Below, piece by piece: positions 20,143 to 30,426 of a stretch of 64,000 nt of DNA; position 1 is the stretch's first letter; each line of letters begins with the position of its first letter. Position numbers and translations under genes: made by a program. This DNA is from Prostheceraeus crozeri (taxonomy: Eukaryota > Platyhelminthes > Polycladida > Euryleptidae): NCBI GenBank assembly GCA_907163375.1, contig CAJQUW010015330.1, positions 62,001-126,000 of the forward strand. Direction: 5' to 3'. The notes under the pieces were generated by a model. It made no database searches. It was not told the DNA's origin and saw only the letters and a program-made list of their open reading frames with translations.

Positions 20143-23100
20143 ATGGTAAGTTGAAGATTTCCTCTCTCATCTCCCTCAAACGTGTGGCTAATAGCATCTT
20201 CCTCAATTTCAGGCATCAACTTCATCACCAACACCCTCCCTTCTCGAGGAAAGTTTAGAGTTGTTGCGTCAAGGTAGGTTGTAATAATACACTGAGGCTT
20301 GAACAGAGATGATAGAATGATTTCTCTTTCAGGTGATGTGAGTTCCACCTCAGAACTGTCGCGACATGGCAACAAGTGGGAATGTGCTGACTGTGGGCAC
20401 ATCTTCACGAGGAAATGGGATCTCACCCGACACATCAAGCGAGGTGTTTGTCGACCTAAGCCGGCATCAATCTCCGAAGGTGGGGATGATTCTGTTAACG
20501 TCGTCTCCTTTTCTTGCGACTTGTGCGCTGAGTCTTTCGAGACACGTTTTGAACTATCTTCGCACAAACTTCAACATACACACACGAACGATACCTACAC
20601 CAACGGTACCTCCTCTATCCGACTCACTGAAGTGTCCATAAATAATTTAGTGAGGAACTACCAGATGGACTCCTCAGAAACCATTGCTAACTTTGAGGAA
20701 TGGTTTCATCAAAATTCATCATTGATAGAAGCGCTCTTCAACAATTTAGACAATTTTAGGATGAAGGCGCTCATCTATCTTAAAATAAAATATGTAAAAC
20801 TCGACCACCATACTGGACAAATAATAGAGAGGTTGGAGTTTCACATACCCTCCTCTCCTGCAACCGAGGTTGTAGACTATGAGTCTTGGATAAATTTTCA
20901 CATCCAAGGATTAAAATTAAATATTGATAAATTTAACGAGCGCGATAGCGGTCTCATTTTTGACGGCATTGAGTCCGCCTTATTTAAAATCAGTTTATTA
21001 GGAAATCATAGTGGTCGAGGCTCCTTTAAACTTCCAAAAAATTTAAAAAACAAAACAGAAGTCATCAATGTCGATTGCGAATCGCAATGTTTTAAATATG
21101 CTGTCCTCTCCATTCTCCACTATAATGACATCAATGCGAATCGAAATCGCACATATAGCTATAGGCAGTGGGAGAATGAATTAAACTTCGATGACTGTAA
21201 TAGTGACGATATGAAAATTAAAGATATAGAAAAATTTGAAAAATTGAACAACATCAAAATAGTTCTCCATGTTTGGGAAAAAGGATTGAAGGGTGTGCGC
21301 TACGACTCGCGTTCGAGTTGTTATGAACGTACAGTAAACCTGTTATTAGTAAAACAGGATGATAGTGAGGAATGGCACTACTGCGGTATTCCCAAAATCT
21401 CTCGCTTATACCACCACTTAGAAAACTCTAGTAGAGAGTTATATTACTGCGACAGATGTATTCGCCACTTTAGGAGGAAAACTAAATTTGAAACTCATTA
21501 CGAATGGTGTAAGCGAGGTAAACTACAAATGGAGCGCATGCCCAAAGATAAGGAGTTTTCATATAGAGAGAATGGTGATGAACTAAGTCCTCTTCGTGTC
21601 ATCTATGCTGACATCGAATGTTATATCGATGATAACATCCATCGACCAGCAGCCATTTCCTGCTATGAAGTATGGCATGATCACTTTAGGAGTAGGCAAA
21701 ATAAAATGCGCGTCTGGCAAGGTGAGGATTGTATTTACCAATTCCTACAATTCCTCGAACAGGCTGTAAAATTTCAACAAAAACATGATGGTGAACTCTA
21801 TCGCAGATCATTGCATATGACAGCAGATGATCAAGCAAAATTTGATAGTTGCAACATTTGTCCCAAATGTAGGAAAACATTTGACGATGATAAGATTAAG
21901 AAAGTGCGCGACCATGATCACATCACTGGTAAATTTAGAAACGCACTCTGTTCAAAATGCAATTTTTCACTTAGGATGAAACGGCGTACATTACCCGTCA
22001 TTTTCCATAATTTCAAGGGCTACGACAGCCATATGATAATAAAAGGAGGTTTAGATCAAATGAAAGAGTGGAAGCTTGATGTAATAGCACAAACGAGAGA
22101 GAAGTTTATGGCCATGACAGCAAAAGTACCTGTCGATAAAACTAAAGAAAATAAGACGGTCTATTTTGATATAAAATTTTTAGATTCCTACCAATTTATG
22201 ACTGCATCCCTGGCCTCCCTGGTACAAAATCTAAAGTCTCTTCCACTAACACAAAATCTTAAGAAACAATACCCAAATCTAACCGATGAAGTCATCACAC
22301 GGAAAGGAGTCTTTCCATATGCATATTTTGATGCGATTAGTAAACTCGGCGAGACTTCTCTTCCGCCCATAGATAAATTTAAAAATGATTTGACCGGCGC
22401 AGAATGTAAGACCGAAGATTATGATCATGCACAAGATGCATGGATAAAATTTGACTGCCATACATTTGGTGAATATATTATTGCCTACCTTAAGTTAGAT
22501 GTATTTTTGCTGGCTGATGTATTTCAGGAGTTTCGACGAGTGGCATTAGAAGAAGATAAGTTAGATCCCGTCCACTTTGTCAGTCTACCAGCCATGTCAT
22601 TTAAGTCTGCTTTTAAAATGACTGGTGAGACCATTCATCTCTTACAAGATCCAGAGATGTATAATTTATTTGAGCGAGGAATTCGCGGTGGTCTCACATT
22701 TGTAAATAAACATAGGTTAAAATCTGAAACAGTAGGTAATGATCATATCCATCTTAAGTATTATGATCAAAATAATTTGTATGGTAGTTCATTATCCAAA
22801 CCGCTACCTCACTCTGAGTTTAGCTGGTTAGATGATAGTGAAATTCAACATTTCTGCAACCCTTCTAACATACTAGCAATTCCAGATGAAGGTGATTGGG
22901 GATATTATTTTGAGATAGATCTAATCTATCCAAATAATATTAAACATAAAACCGTAGATTTTCCACTCGCACCCGAATCAGGTGAAGTGAGTAAAGATAT
23001 GTTTTCCGACTTTATGAAACAATTTCATAAAGATTTAGAATCATGCGGTCAACCCGACTATAAGCCTTGCCGCAAACTTTTACTCACCCAGTATGATAAG

Positions 23101-24114
23101 GAAAACTATCTAGTCCACTTTAGCATCTTAAAATTTTATTTAGAAATGGGCATGATTTTAAAAAGAGTTCACCGCATTATTAAATTTAGACAGAAAGCCT
23201 TCCTCAAACCCTACATAGATAGCAACAGCCAGAAACGTGCACTAGCCCAAAATAACTTTGAAAAAGATTTTTATAAATATAAGAACAACAGTCTATTTGG
23301 TAAGACGATGGAGGATGTTAGAAAGCGCGTAAACTACAAACTAGTTAATGATGATCAAAAGTATCACAAATTGACCTCATCACCTCTATTCATCGATAGA
23401 GACATAATCGATGAGGACCTTATAGGTGTTAAAATGATAAAATCTGAAGTTGAGTTGTGCAAACCCATCTATATTGGTCAAGCTGTACTAGATTACTCTA
23501 AACTTGAAATGTATCAACTCTTCTATAAAATACTAAAACCATGTCCTCTCGTAAAAGAGGTTCGTTTGTTGGGTGGTGACACAGATAGTTTCTTCTTAGG
23601 TATTACCACTCAAAAAGATTTAAATTTCAATGAAGTAGGAAAATCTTTAGAAAAATATTTTGATACATGAAATTATCCTACTGATCATCCACTATACTCC
23701 ATCAAAAATAAGGCCAAACTTGGTTGTTTTAAGGATGAAACAGCAGGGAAGGAGATAGCTGAAATGATTTTCCTCCGCCCTAAAATGTATTCTATGAATT
23801 TAAAGGATAGTGATGATAGCATTAAGCGCGCTAAAGGCATATCAAAATCCATTGTGCAAAATATGAAACATAAGAATTTCAGGAAAGCCTATAGAAATAA
23901 AAATATAACGTTTGTCAATATGACAATCTTAAAATCTAAGTCGCATGAGATCAAAACTCATACTTTTAAGAAACGGGCGCTTTCAGCATGGGAGGATAAG
24001 AGGTGTTGGATAGGACATAACATATCTCTTCCACATGGACATCCTGACACAAACATACCACCACCCAAAAGAATTAAACTCACACTACCACATTCAGGAG
24101 ACGTCTTAGCATAA
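20143..24114 (+). pseudogene. Polinton protein-primed DNA polymerase B, copy B
   Basis: The start codon (20143-20145) ends its exon at a GTAAGT donor; two short introns (20146-20212 and 20274-20332) precede the long exon in phase. Features in order: C2H2 zinc fingers (WECADCGHIF, FSCDLCAESF), a domain around DCESQCFKYAV, another zinc finger (YYCDRC), Exo I YADIEC near 21604, an endonuclease VII-like zinc segment (CPKC, HDHITGK), Exo II NFKGYDSH, Exo III YLKLDVFLLAD, and polymerase motifs YDQNNLYG, KNNSLFGK and GDTDSFF near 23575. Inserted zinc segment and motif order are typical of Polinton polymerases. It is broken, with about one break. Confidence 0.9.
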
Positions 24115-24419
24115 TCATCCTTAACTTAGTATTTTGATGTTGATTTCTGTAGATAAACATTGTTGTTTTATGTATCGCATGAGATTGTTTTTTCCTTGTG
24201 AATATGTGTCCACATCTGTACATTCCCCATGTGATGACTTTTCCACTGAAAGACATTTTTCCTATCCCTGTATATTTCCACCCTTCACGAAGTAAAAAGA
24301 CTTTTTGTATATAGCAATGTTTATTGAAGTGCGCTCATGTATATATTTTCAGTGGATGCTGTATAAAGTCTATTGCTTCACATTCATGTACATATTTCAA
24401 TAAATGTTGTATAAAGACT

Positions 24420-25940
24420 TCACTTTGTTTTCCGAAACACTAAAGTTACGAGGGATTTAGTATCTTTCACCTGGATGCACTCTTGTAAACCATTGGTAAT
24501 TTTGATAGCAATATAGGGTATAGTTTGTTTGACGACGGGATGATAGACAATAGATTCAAACATCTTCTCGACTATTCCATATGAAGCGTCTTTATCATGA
24601 ATGAAATCGCGTAAAATGTATTCTTTTTTCTCACCAACAAAAATAGGTAGAATCAAATCACTTTGAATGTAAAGGTGCTGTTCATGTTTATCAAGTGTCA
24701 TTGGTGTTTCTATACCAATCGTATGCGCAGCAGCAAACACTGTTTGTAGCATTGAAAAACCAAAGAGTTTTTTCAAATTTTTACTCAATTGACATTGAAT
24801 GTCATCACCCAGTTTCAGAACAACGCGTTGATTTTCAATTGAAAACGAAATGTGGTGTGTCTTTAGATCATATTTACTTTTCATCACATGCTTCAACTTC
24901 TGTTGTATATAAGGATTTACTACATGAATGAAGCTTTCAACTGTATGATATAGACGCGTCATTATATTGATAGCAACTTTAGATTCTTCATAAGACTGGT
25001 AAATTTTCTTGATGCGATCGCCATAGATGTCCACCCACCATTCATCATTAACTGAATCAGCTTTAGTATGATATTCATGAGAAGCATACACCACACCGCT
25101 TCCAATAATAGGTGTATAATGTCTTACAAAATGACGCAAGGTTGGAGAGAAATAAACTGTAAGTTTGTCATTATATTTCTGAATAACCAACTTATTTTTG
25201 TCCGCCATAATTTTCTCTCCATACTTCTTACCCACAGTCTCATTCCATCGTTTTACTAACTCAATAAGTGATAAAGGTTGAACACCACGCTTTTTCAAAA
25301 TGATGCGTTCTTCACATTCTACAACATCTTCATCAAATATTTTAAATCTATAATGAAATTTGTTGATTCGATTTGAATAAACTTTTCTAACATTTGCAGT
25401 AGCAATTGACGTTAGATGTAGTCCATGACCAAAACCGAGATGCGGATAGAATTCATTATCCAACGTCAGTGTAAGACCTTTAGTAAAAGAATGAAAGCGA
25501 AGGAACTGTCTCCCACTCCAATGATAGATAGTAAACTCATAAGCTTTCTGATTTTTATTCTTCATGATGGAAGTATTACCACTGTTGAATGCCTTAATAA
25601 TTTTCTCATTCCCAAATGGTTCATAAGAATCTGATTTTATCTGAATCCATTCATAGTTCCACTTTCCATCTGATGTTAAATTGTATGGGAACTGGAATGC
25701 ATTATTCATCGTCATTCCATCATGGGTGCGAGGAGTCAATATCATTTCTTCCAAATCATTCACATTCTGAATATTGCTATCATAGCAAATACTAGAAACG
25801 CCAACCTCCCATTCACCTTCTAAATGCAGTGGGCGATTTAATTCTACTCGATAGTCTGATGGTTTATTTTTGGGAAATTTATTCATAGAAGCATTACTGG
25901 GCAAGTAGATTAGAAACGAGTCCTTATTTTCACTTTCCAT
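24420..25940 (-). CDS. Polinton minor-capsid-like protein, paralogue 1
   Basis: About 506 codons from MESENKDSFLIYLPSNASMN. The N-terminal block (FLIYLPSNAS, PSDYRVELNRPLHLEGEWEV) is the hallmark of a conserved Polinton structural protein thought to form minor capsid or penton-like vertices; I am less sure of the exact virion role than of the family. The C-terminus ends VTLVFRKTK, a beta strand shared with paralogue 2. The annotated start is chosen over an upstream in-frame Met because it begins the conserved block. It converges with polymerase B across about 300 bp. Confidence 0.7.
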   Translation of the reverse strand: MESENKDSFLIYLPSNASMNKFPKNKPSDYRVELNRPLHLEGEWEVGVSSICYDSNIQNVNDLEEMILTPRTHDGMTMNNAFQFPYNLTSDGKWNYEWIQIKSDSYEPFGNEKIIKAFNSGNTSIMKNKNQKAYEFTIYHWSGRQFLRFHSFTKGLTLTLDNEFYPHLGFGHGLHLTSIATANVRKVYSNRINKFHYRFKIFDEDVVECEERIILKKRGVQPLSLIELVKRWNETVGKKYGEKIMADKNKLVIQKYNDKLTVYFSPTLRHFVRHYTPIIGSGVVYASHEYHTKADSVNDEWWVDIYGDRIKKIYQSYEESKVAINIMTRLYHTVESFIHVVNPYIQQKLKHVMKSKYDLKTHHISFSIENQRVVLKLGDDIQCQLSKNLKKLFGFSMLQTVFAAAHTIGIETPMTLDKHEQHLYIQSDLILPIFVGEKKEYILRDFIHDKDASYGIVEKMFESIVYHPVVKQTIPYIAIKITNGLQECIQVKDTKSLVTLVFRKTK

Positions 25941-25979
25941 ATTATTCACATTGGAAAAATATATTAGCATACTTTTGCA

Positions 25980-27377
25980 TTAACTCTTCATTCGGAAATG
26001 GAGTGTAATACTTGTCACAGCATCTTTATGAAAAGGAATCAACGCACCAGCATCGTCATTTATGGCAATATCAATCTGTGGTATATAGTTTGATTTCAGG
26101 TCTGTATAATGCACTTTCTTAAAAGTATGCTCCGATATAATGCTACAGCTTTTTGGTTGGTATGGTATCATTGCTAAAAGTGGAGCTTCAGCATCTCCCA
26201 CACGTACATCTTCACCAATATTGGAATATATCTGAAAATAGTTAATACGACGCGATAGCGACATGTCTGCGCTAGCTTTGGTTACAGTACCACTTTTAAA
26301 GATATTTTGATCAAAACCCAAAATGTCCATTAGAGTTTTATCCATAATTAGTTCAATACCTTTTCCACTTATAGTGAGAGACAAAGTACCTTCTTTTTCA
26401 GAAAATGAAATATGTTGCTCATTAATCACTTCATTTAAATAATCTACAACCAATTTAACCGAAGTAATAATGCGAGGCATCAACACTCTTGTTTCATGTA
26501 AGATACCACCAAAAGGCTCTACACACTTTCTGTATAAAGATACGGTCCATTCTGTATCAAATTGATTTGGCCTTTCACATGGTAAATGTTGTATATCAAA
26601 ATTTCCATGAACAGCTGCAGAACGATGTCGTAAGAACTGATGAAAATCTTTTGAACAAACTAATACTAGATCATCATCATTTAATTTACTTATTGCAATA
26701 TGATTAGATGATTTGATATAAGTCAATGTTGCCACTTGTTTACCATCAACTCGAAGGAGATAATTAAATTTCTTCAATAATGTTTCAGGAGTCATATTTG
26801 TCTTTCTTGGCTTAATCACAATCTTCTTCACCAACGTCTTCTCATTTTTTGGAATAAGATCTACATAATAAGCTTCCTCTCGATATATTAACTGTTTATG
26901 ACCACTTATGTGGAAATTAACGTTATAATTATCATAGCTTGTTAAGGCGCTAGCGAGGTAACCTAAATCATTTCTTAAACTTGGACTTAAACCAACAATC
27001 CAATCTTTCTCAACTACATGATGTACATAATTATGATCATCATTGTGCGGAGAAAAATGGATGATGTGTCTACCCTCTTTATTCAGGAAATCATATACAA
27101 ACTTTTTACATGATAAGATATCTTTCTTTGGCCACTGTGGAATGTATACTCGGCACCCCTTTTCATATTGGTAAGCAGCTGTACGTCTCATATTAATAGT
27201 CATCACTTCATGATTAAAAGTATAGACACAGTTGCTATGAACAAGTTGAGTGACACCCACTTCCCACTTTCCATTTAGCTGTTGTGTATGATCAATGGGT
27301 GTAGAAAAGAGTGCGGCTCGATTATTACCAAATCTCTTTGTGGCCGCATTGCTAAGCAAAATATGATAAAACGACAT
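25980..27377 (-). CDS. Polinton minor-capsid-like protein, paralogue 2
   Basis: 465 codons. The N-terminus (FYHILLSNAATKRFGNNRAA, LNGKWEVGVTQL) parallels paralogue 1, and the C-terminus (IDIAINDDAGALIPFH, SITLHFRMKS) is the conserved terminal strand pair of this Polinton family. It is adjacent to paralogue 1 with about 40 bp between, so the pair likely arose by tandem duplication. It is divergent from the plus-strand island that follows, with only about 35 bp between start codons. Confidence 0.7.
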   Translation of the reverse strand: MSFYHILLSNAATKRFGNNRAALFSTPIDHTQQLNGKWEVGVTQLVHSNCVYTFNHEVMTINMRRTAAYQYEKGCRVYIPQWPKKDILSCKKFVYDFLNKEGRHIIHFSPHNDDHNYVHHVVEKDWIVGLSPSLRNDLGYLASALTSYDNYNVNFHISGHKQLIYREEAYYVDLIPKNEKTLVKKIVIKPRKTNMTPETLLKKFNYLLRVDGKQVATLTYIKSSNHIAISKLNDDDLVLVCSKDFHQFLRHRSAAVHGNFDIQHLPCERPNQFDTEWTVSLYRKCVEPFGGILHETRVLMPRIITSVKLVVDYLNEVINEQHISFSEKEGTLSLTISGKGIELIMDKTLMDILGFDQNIFKSGTVTKASADMSLSRRINYFQIYSNIGEDVRVGDAEAPLLAMIPYQPKSCSIISEHTFKKVHYTDLKSNYIPQIDIAINDDAGALIPFHKDAVTSITLHFRMKS

Positions 27378-27412
27378 TTTTATATTGCTGATCTGCGACT
27401 TTGCATAACATC

Positions 27413-27769
27413 ATGAAGACTTGGATTTTGGACTCTCTACAATATATCAGAGTTGATCGTGATGGAAACGTACACTTCAAAAATTCTCATGGTCATACAT
27501 CAAGAGGTATTACATTAACATGGTGACAATTTGTCAACCTCAATGATATCATGAGGGATTTGGAATATTTTGAAACATTAAGATTCATCTCCTTGGGTGA
27601 TCAAGTTTGGCTTCAACATTACAGAAATGAAATTCAAATCTACCATTCTCATTCCGCAAACTGTTTCTCATTTCGCAAATACAATTGGGAGAAGTATAGA
27701 AGATATATACATCGCTCCATGATGACATTTATTCGTCGTGAGTTCATCGCCCTACTATGCAAATCTTAA
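27413..27769 (+). pseudogene. Degraded duplicate of the gene at 27792
   Basis: The translation parallels the next gene: MKTWILDSLQ against MSWKLDSLQ, NVHFKNSHG against NVYFKDSNG, and a shared EKYRRYIHRSM/EKYKRKVHRSI end. It is a tandem duplicate on the plus strand and looks broken (about one break). Confidence 0.65.
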
Positions 27770-27791
27770 TCAGACATGACTATCACGCACC

Positions 27792-28442
27792 ATGAGTTGG
27801 AAATTAGATTCCCTACAACGTATTGAAACGGATCATGATCGAAACGTCTATTTCAAAGATTCAAATGGAAATGTGAGAAGAGAATTTGCTTTATCTTATC
27901 GTCATTTTCAATCTCTACATCATATCATGAAGGATTTGAAATACTTCTATATGAAAAGACATTCACGTATTGGAAATCGCATCTGGCTGCGCGTCAACAA
28001 TCGGCGAATTCAACTCTATCATTCCCAACTTCATACTAACTTCACATTTCATCAAGGTAGTTGGGAAAAGTATAAAAGGAAGGTACATCGCTCAATTTAC
28101 TCATTCTTTCATCATGAAGCGCCATCGCTACACCATCGTCAACATTCTCCGTCGCTTCAGACTCTACACCAAAATCGATCTCACAACATTACACCAACAC
28201 CTTCCAAACAGCAAGTATTACCCGGGCCGTCCTCAAATGTTAGTGGTGAAGATGAACAATTCACGGAATCTTCAACTCTTCCCAAATGGGACTGTACAGA
28301 TTCTCGGCGCCCTTTCTCATTCATCGGCGCAGTCAATGCGCTTAGAGCTACAAAGACTACTACGTCGGATATGGAAGAGGGAGAGGTGTGTGATGTCGAA
28401 TCTGACTGTGGACAATATGGTGATCTCTACTCAATTGAGTGA
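27792..28442 (+). CDS. Possible PC4-like coactivator protein of the Polinton
   Basis: 216 codons. The conserved part (first about 105 residues) reads LDSLQRIETDHDRNVYFKDS then a REFALSYRHFQSLHHIM helix, and a second unit GNRIWLRVNNRRIQLYHS then WEKYKRKVHRSI. Each unit looks like strands followed by a helix; the GxxLTxxQFxxLxxIM pattern in the duplicate recalls PC4/p15 coactivators (GISLxxEQWxxL). That assignment is inference. The C-terminal half is low complexity and overlaps the TBP-like gene in another frame, so its reality there is uncertain. Confidence 0.45.
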   Translation: MSWKLDSLQRIETDHDRNVYFKDSNGNVRREFALSYRHFQSLHHIMKDLKYFYMKRHSRIGNRIWLRVNNRRIQLYHSQLHTNFTFHQGSWEKYKRKVHRSIYSFFHHEAPSLHHRQHSPSLQTLHQNRSHNITPTPSKQQVLPGPSSNVSGEDEQFTESSTLPKWDCTDSRRPFSFIGAVNALRATKTTTSDMEEGEVCDVESDCGQYGDLYSIE

Positions 28443-28659
28443 CAGTCTATCATTTTTGAAGATTCGTACCAGCAGTTACAATTTGTGTTATGAACCCGAA
28501 CTTTTTCCTGCAGCTCTCATTAGTTGTTGGTTACCTGTGCATGTGGCAATCTTTCATAATAGTAAAGTGATCATTACTGGACTAAAATCTCATGTACAAG
28601 CAAATGTGATCCTAGACTATCTCATCGAGTATATACGTACCCAGCGGATTGTAAAATAA
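28114..28659 (+). CDS. TATA-binding-protein-like protein encoded by the Polinton
   Basis: 181 codons, the length of a TBP core. Two lobes are visible. Lobe 1 (about residues 6-86) has IDLTTL, YYPGRPQMLVVKM and LFPNGTVQILGALSHSSAQ, matching the TBP pattern LDLKTI, YNPKRF, IFSSGKMVCTGAKSEEQS. Lobe 2 (about 97-176) has NMVIST, YEPELFP and IFHNSKVIITGLKS, matching YEPELFPGLIY and LIFVSGKVVLTGAK. Phe 56, 131 and 147 align with DNA-intercalating positions. The ATG is preferred over the longer open frame because lobe 1 starts just after it. It is next to a possible PC4-like gene, and its stop lies inside an AATAAA. It would bind TATA boxes to nucleate transcription. Confidence 0.85.
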   Translation: MKRHRYTIVNILRRFRLYTKIDLTTLHQHLPNSKYYPGRPQMLVVKMNNSRNLQLFPNGTVQILGALSHSSAQSMRLELQRLLRRIWKRERCVMSNLTVDNMVISTQLSDSLSFLKIRTSSYNLCYEPELFPAALISCWLPVHVAIFHNSKVIITGLKSHVQANVILDYLIEYIRTQRIVK

Positions 28660-28690
28660 AAAACAATTTTTCCAACATGATGTTTTTATT
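28655..28690. terminator. Convergent polyadenylation signals
   Basis: AATAAA at 28655-28660 (plus) overlaps the stop of the TBP-like gene; its inverse TTTATT at 28685-28690 (AATAAA, minus) overlaps the stop of the protease gene. The two stop codons are 26 bp apart. Confidence 0.65.
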
Positions 28691-29147
28691 TCAAATCATG
28701 ATAGAACTTACAAATCATTTTTTCATTAGAGGATGGATTACATGAAAAGTTTTGAATAATAGATGCAAATCGAGATACATGTAAACGTTTTAAGATGAAG
28801 TACAGTACAAAAGCACCACACGTTGATGAAAGTGGATGTTGTAGTATGCGTTCATTTCGCTGATATTGACGCGTATGTTTTCTCAACCACTGCTGTGTTG
28901 GTATATTTGGAGGTTGAGCAAGAGAGTCAAATAGTTCACCACGTCGGTCTTCTCCAATAAAGATCGCTTTCCAATGCTCACCGCCTAAATTCTGCGAATG
29001 AGTGTTTAGCACAATAAAGATGGGATAGTGATTTACTGCAGGTGGTAAGGTATCGAGTGAATAGACATTATCGAAAGATTTCAACGTCGCTTCGTTTGGA
29101 TTACGCTGCACTTTAGTCTTAATATCGTCAGCGGTCAACCAACTCAT
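28686..29147 (-). CDS. Polinton maturation protease, adenain-like cysteine protease
   Basis: 153 codons. The protease processes virion proteins. Catalytic residues fit the adenovirus-type triad: His58 in GGEHWKAIF, Asp74 in GELFDSLAQPP, Gln103 upstream of the nucleophile, and Cys110 in SSTCGAFVLYFILKRL. Length and motif spacing are normal for Polintons. The start overlaps the stop of the upstream capsid gene (TAATG). The open frame is undamaged in what I can see. Confidence 0.88.
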   Translation of the reverse strand: MSWLTADDIKTKVQRNPNEATLKSFDNVYSLDTLPPAVNHYPIFIVLNTHSQNLGGEHWKAIFIGEDRRGELFDSLAQPPNIPTQQWLRKHTRQYQRNERILQHPLSSTCGAFVLYFILKRLHVSRFASIIQNFSCNPSSNEKMICKFYHDLK

Positions 29148-30424
29148 TAACGATTATACTGAAGAATCACGTCACGATACTTTGTAATTTCAATATTTGA
29201 ATCGAAGACTGCATAAATTAATACATTGATCGTCTCAGGTAGTGTTCTTTTGAACGTCAAATCCAAACGAATATTATGAGGCACGTTCGCTTGACGATAG
29301 GGTGCACTAATATCGCTGTCAGCAGTAAAATCAAATGCATAAATAGTATATCCACTCTTAAACTCTTTCATAGTAAGTCCGTTGGTGTCATCCGTATTGT
29401 AAAAACCAAAGACATCCATAAAATCAACATAACTGTGCATAAATTGATCCGAAGCAAAATCTGGTTTGTAGGGTGGACCAGGATGACTCACACCATTTAC
29501 ACGTAAAGCAATTTCACTTAACTGATTGTGTTTAAAATTGAAAGGATTCTTCTTTATATTACCATTAAATGCATCATTTTCAACCATTGCCACCATGAGG
29601 AGCTTCGGTGCTTCCGATGGAAAGAGGCCATCTTTCATGAAACTCTTTTGATCTTTCGGAATTGTAAAGGTGAGAAGCTTTGTATGCTGAACGGGGTAAA
29701 TGGCATTTTGGCGGTTAAGACCTTCAGCATGCCCTCTAATGACACTTGGATTCGGTACTACTCGACGAATGTAAAGTGCAATATCTTCTACATGAATTCT
29801 AAAATTGTCAACTTTAGCAAATGCAATCAGCGCAAATTCAGGCTTATTCAATGTCAGCTTGAGTCGCATGCTGGTATTACAGAGTAAAAACTTTGACTGT
29901 CTAAAGAAGTCTAAATTCAGCGGACCATATAGCTGACATACTTTACTATCTTTAATCATAGCAGATCGCTTTACAAAGCCACTGTTTGTTTCAACATCAA
30001 ATTTTCCTGCTTCATCCCTGTACCATCCCATGGCTTCCATATGACTTTTTTGTGCTGCTGGATGAAACTGTGATACATGATTGAAATATGATTTATAGGG
30101 ATAATCGCTTTGACCACCTTCCACCTGCTGCTCTCCAATCGTTAGAGAAACATCGCGAAGTAATGTAGTCAATGGTAAATTATTCAGTCCAACTTTATGT
30201 GCATCGTCAATAGCAGTTCCATCTGCTTGCTGAATTCTAAACCTCAAATCAAGCATCGCATAACTCAAATCTATGTAGTCATCACTACCACCAGGAATAA
30301 CAAATTCAATGGGGCCAGCATTCTCAGCTGTTCGAGGATGATAATCTACAATACTTGAACTAAGAATATCTGTCTGTATGGCTTGTTGATCAAACAAACA
30401 AAAACCGGAAGTTTTACACTCCAT
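29147..30424 (-). CDS. Polinton major capsid protein (double jelly-roll type)
   Basis: 425 codons. The translation contains PIEFVIPGGSDDYIDLSYAM, then YPYKSYFNHVSQF, PLNLDFFRQSKFLL, NDAFNGNIKKNPFNFKH and a C-terminal RTLPETINVLIYAVFDSNIE. These are signatures of the conserved Polinton capsid family (F54H12.2-like proteins in many animal genomes). It would form the icosahedral shell. It lies directly upstream of the protease and downstream of the pVI-like gene, a typical morphogenesis cluster. The frame is open throughout. Confidence 0.85.
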   Translation of the reverse strand: MECKTSGFCLFDQQAIQTDILSSSIVDYHPRTAENAGPIEFVIPGGSDDYIDLSYAMLDLRFRIQQADGTAIDDAHKVGLNNLPLTTLLRDVSLTIGEQQVEGGQSDYPYKSYFNHVSQFHPAAQKSHMEAMGWYRDEAGKFDVETNSGFVKRSAMIKDSKVCQLYGPLNLDFFRQSKFLLCNTSMRLKLTLNKPEFALIAFAKVDNFRIHVEDIALYIRRVVPNPSVIRGHAEGLNRQNAIYPVQHTKLLTFTIPKDQKSFMKDGLFPSEAPKLLMVAMVENDAFNGNIKKNPFNFKHNQLSEIALRVNGVSHPGPPYKPDFASDQFMHSYVDFMDVFGFYNTDDTNGLTMKEFKSGYTIYAFDFTADSDISAPYRQANVPHNIRLDLTFKRTLPETINVLIYAVFDSNIEITKYRDVILQYNR

Positions 30425-30426
30425 GA

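Noticed and set aside
27970-28113. N-terminal extension of the TBP-like frame
   Set aside because: The open frame extends upstream, but this stretch overlaps the conserved part of the neighbouring gene and has no TBP similarity; the ATG at 28114 fits the core domain.
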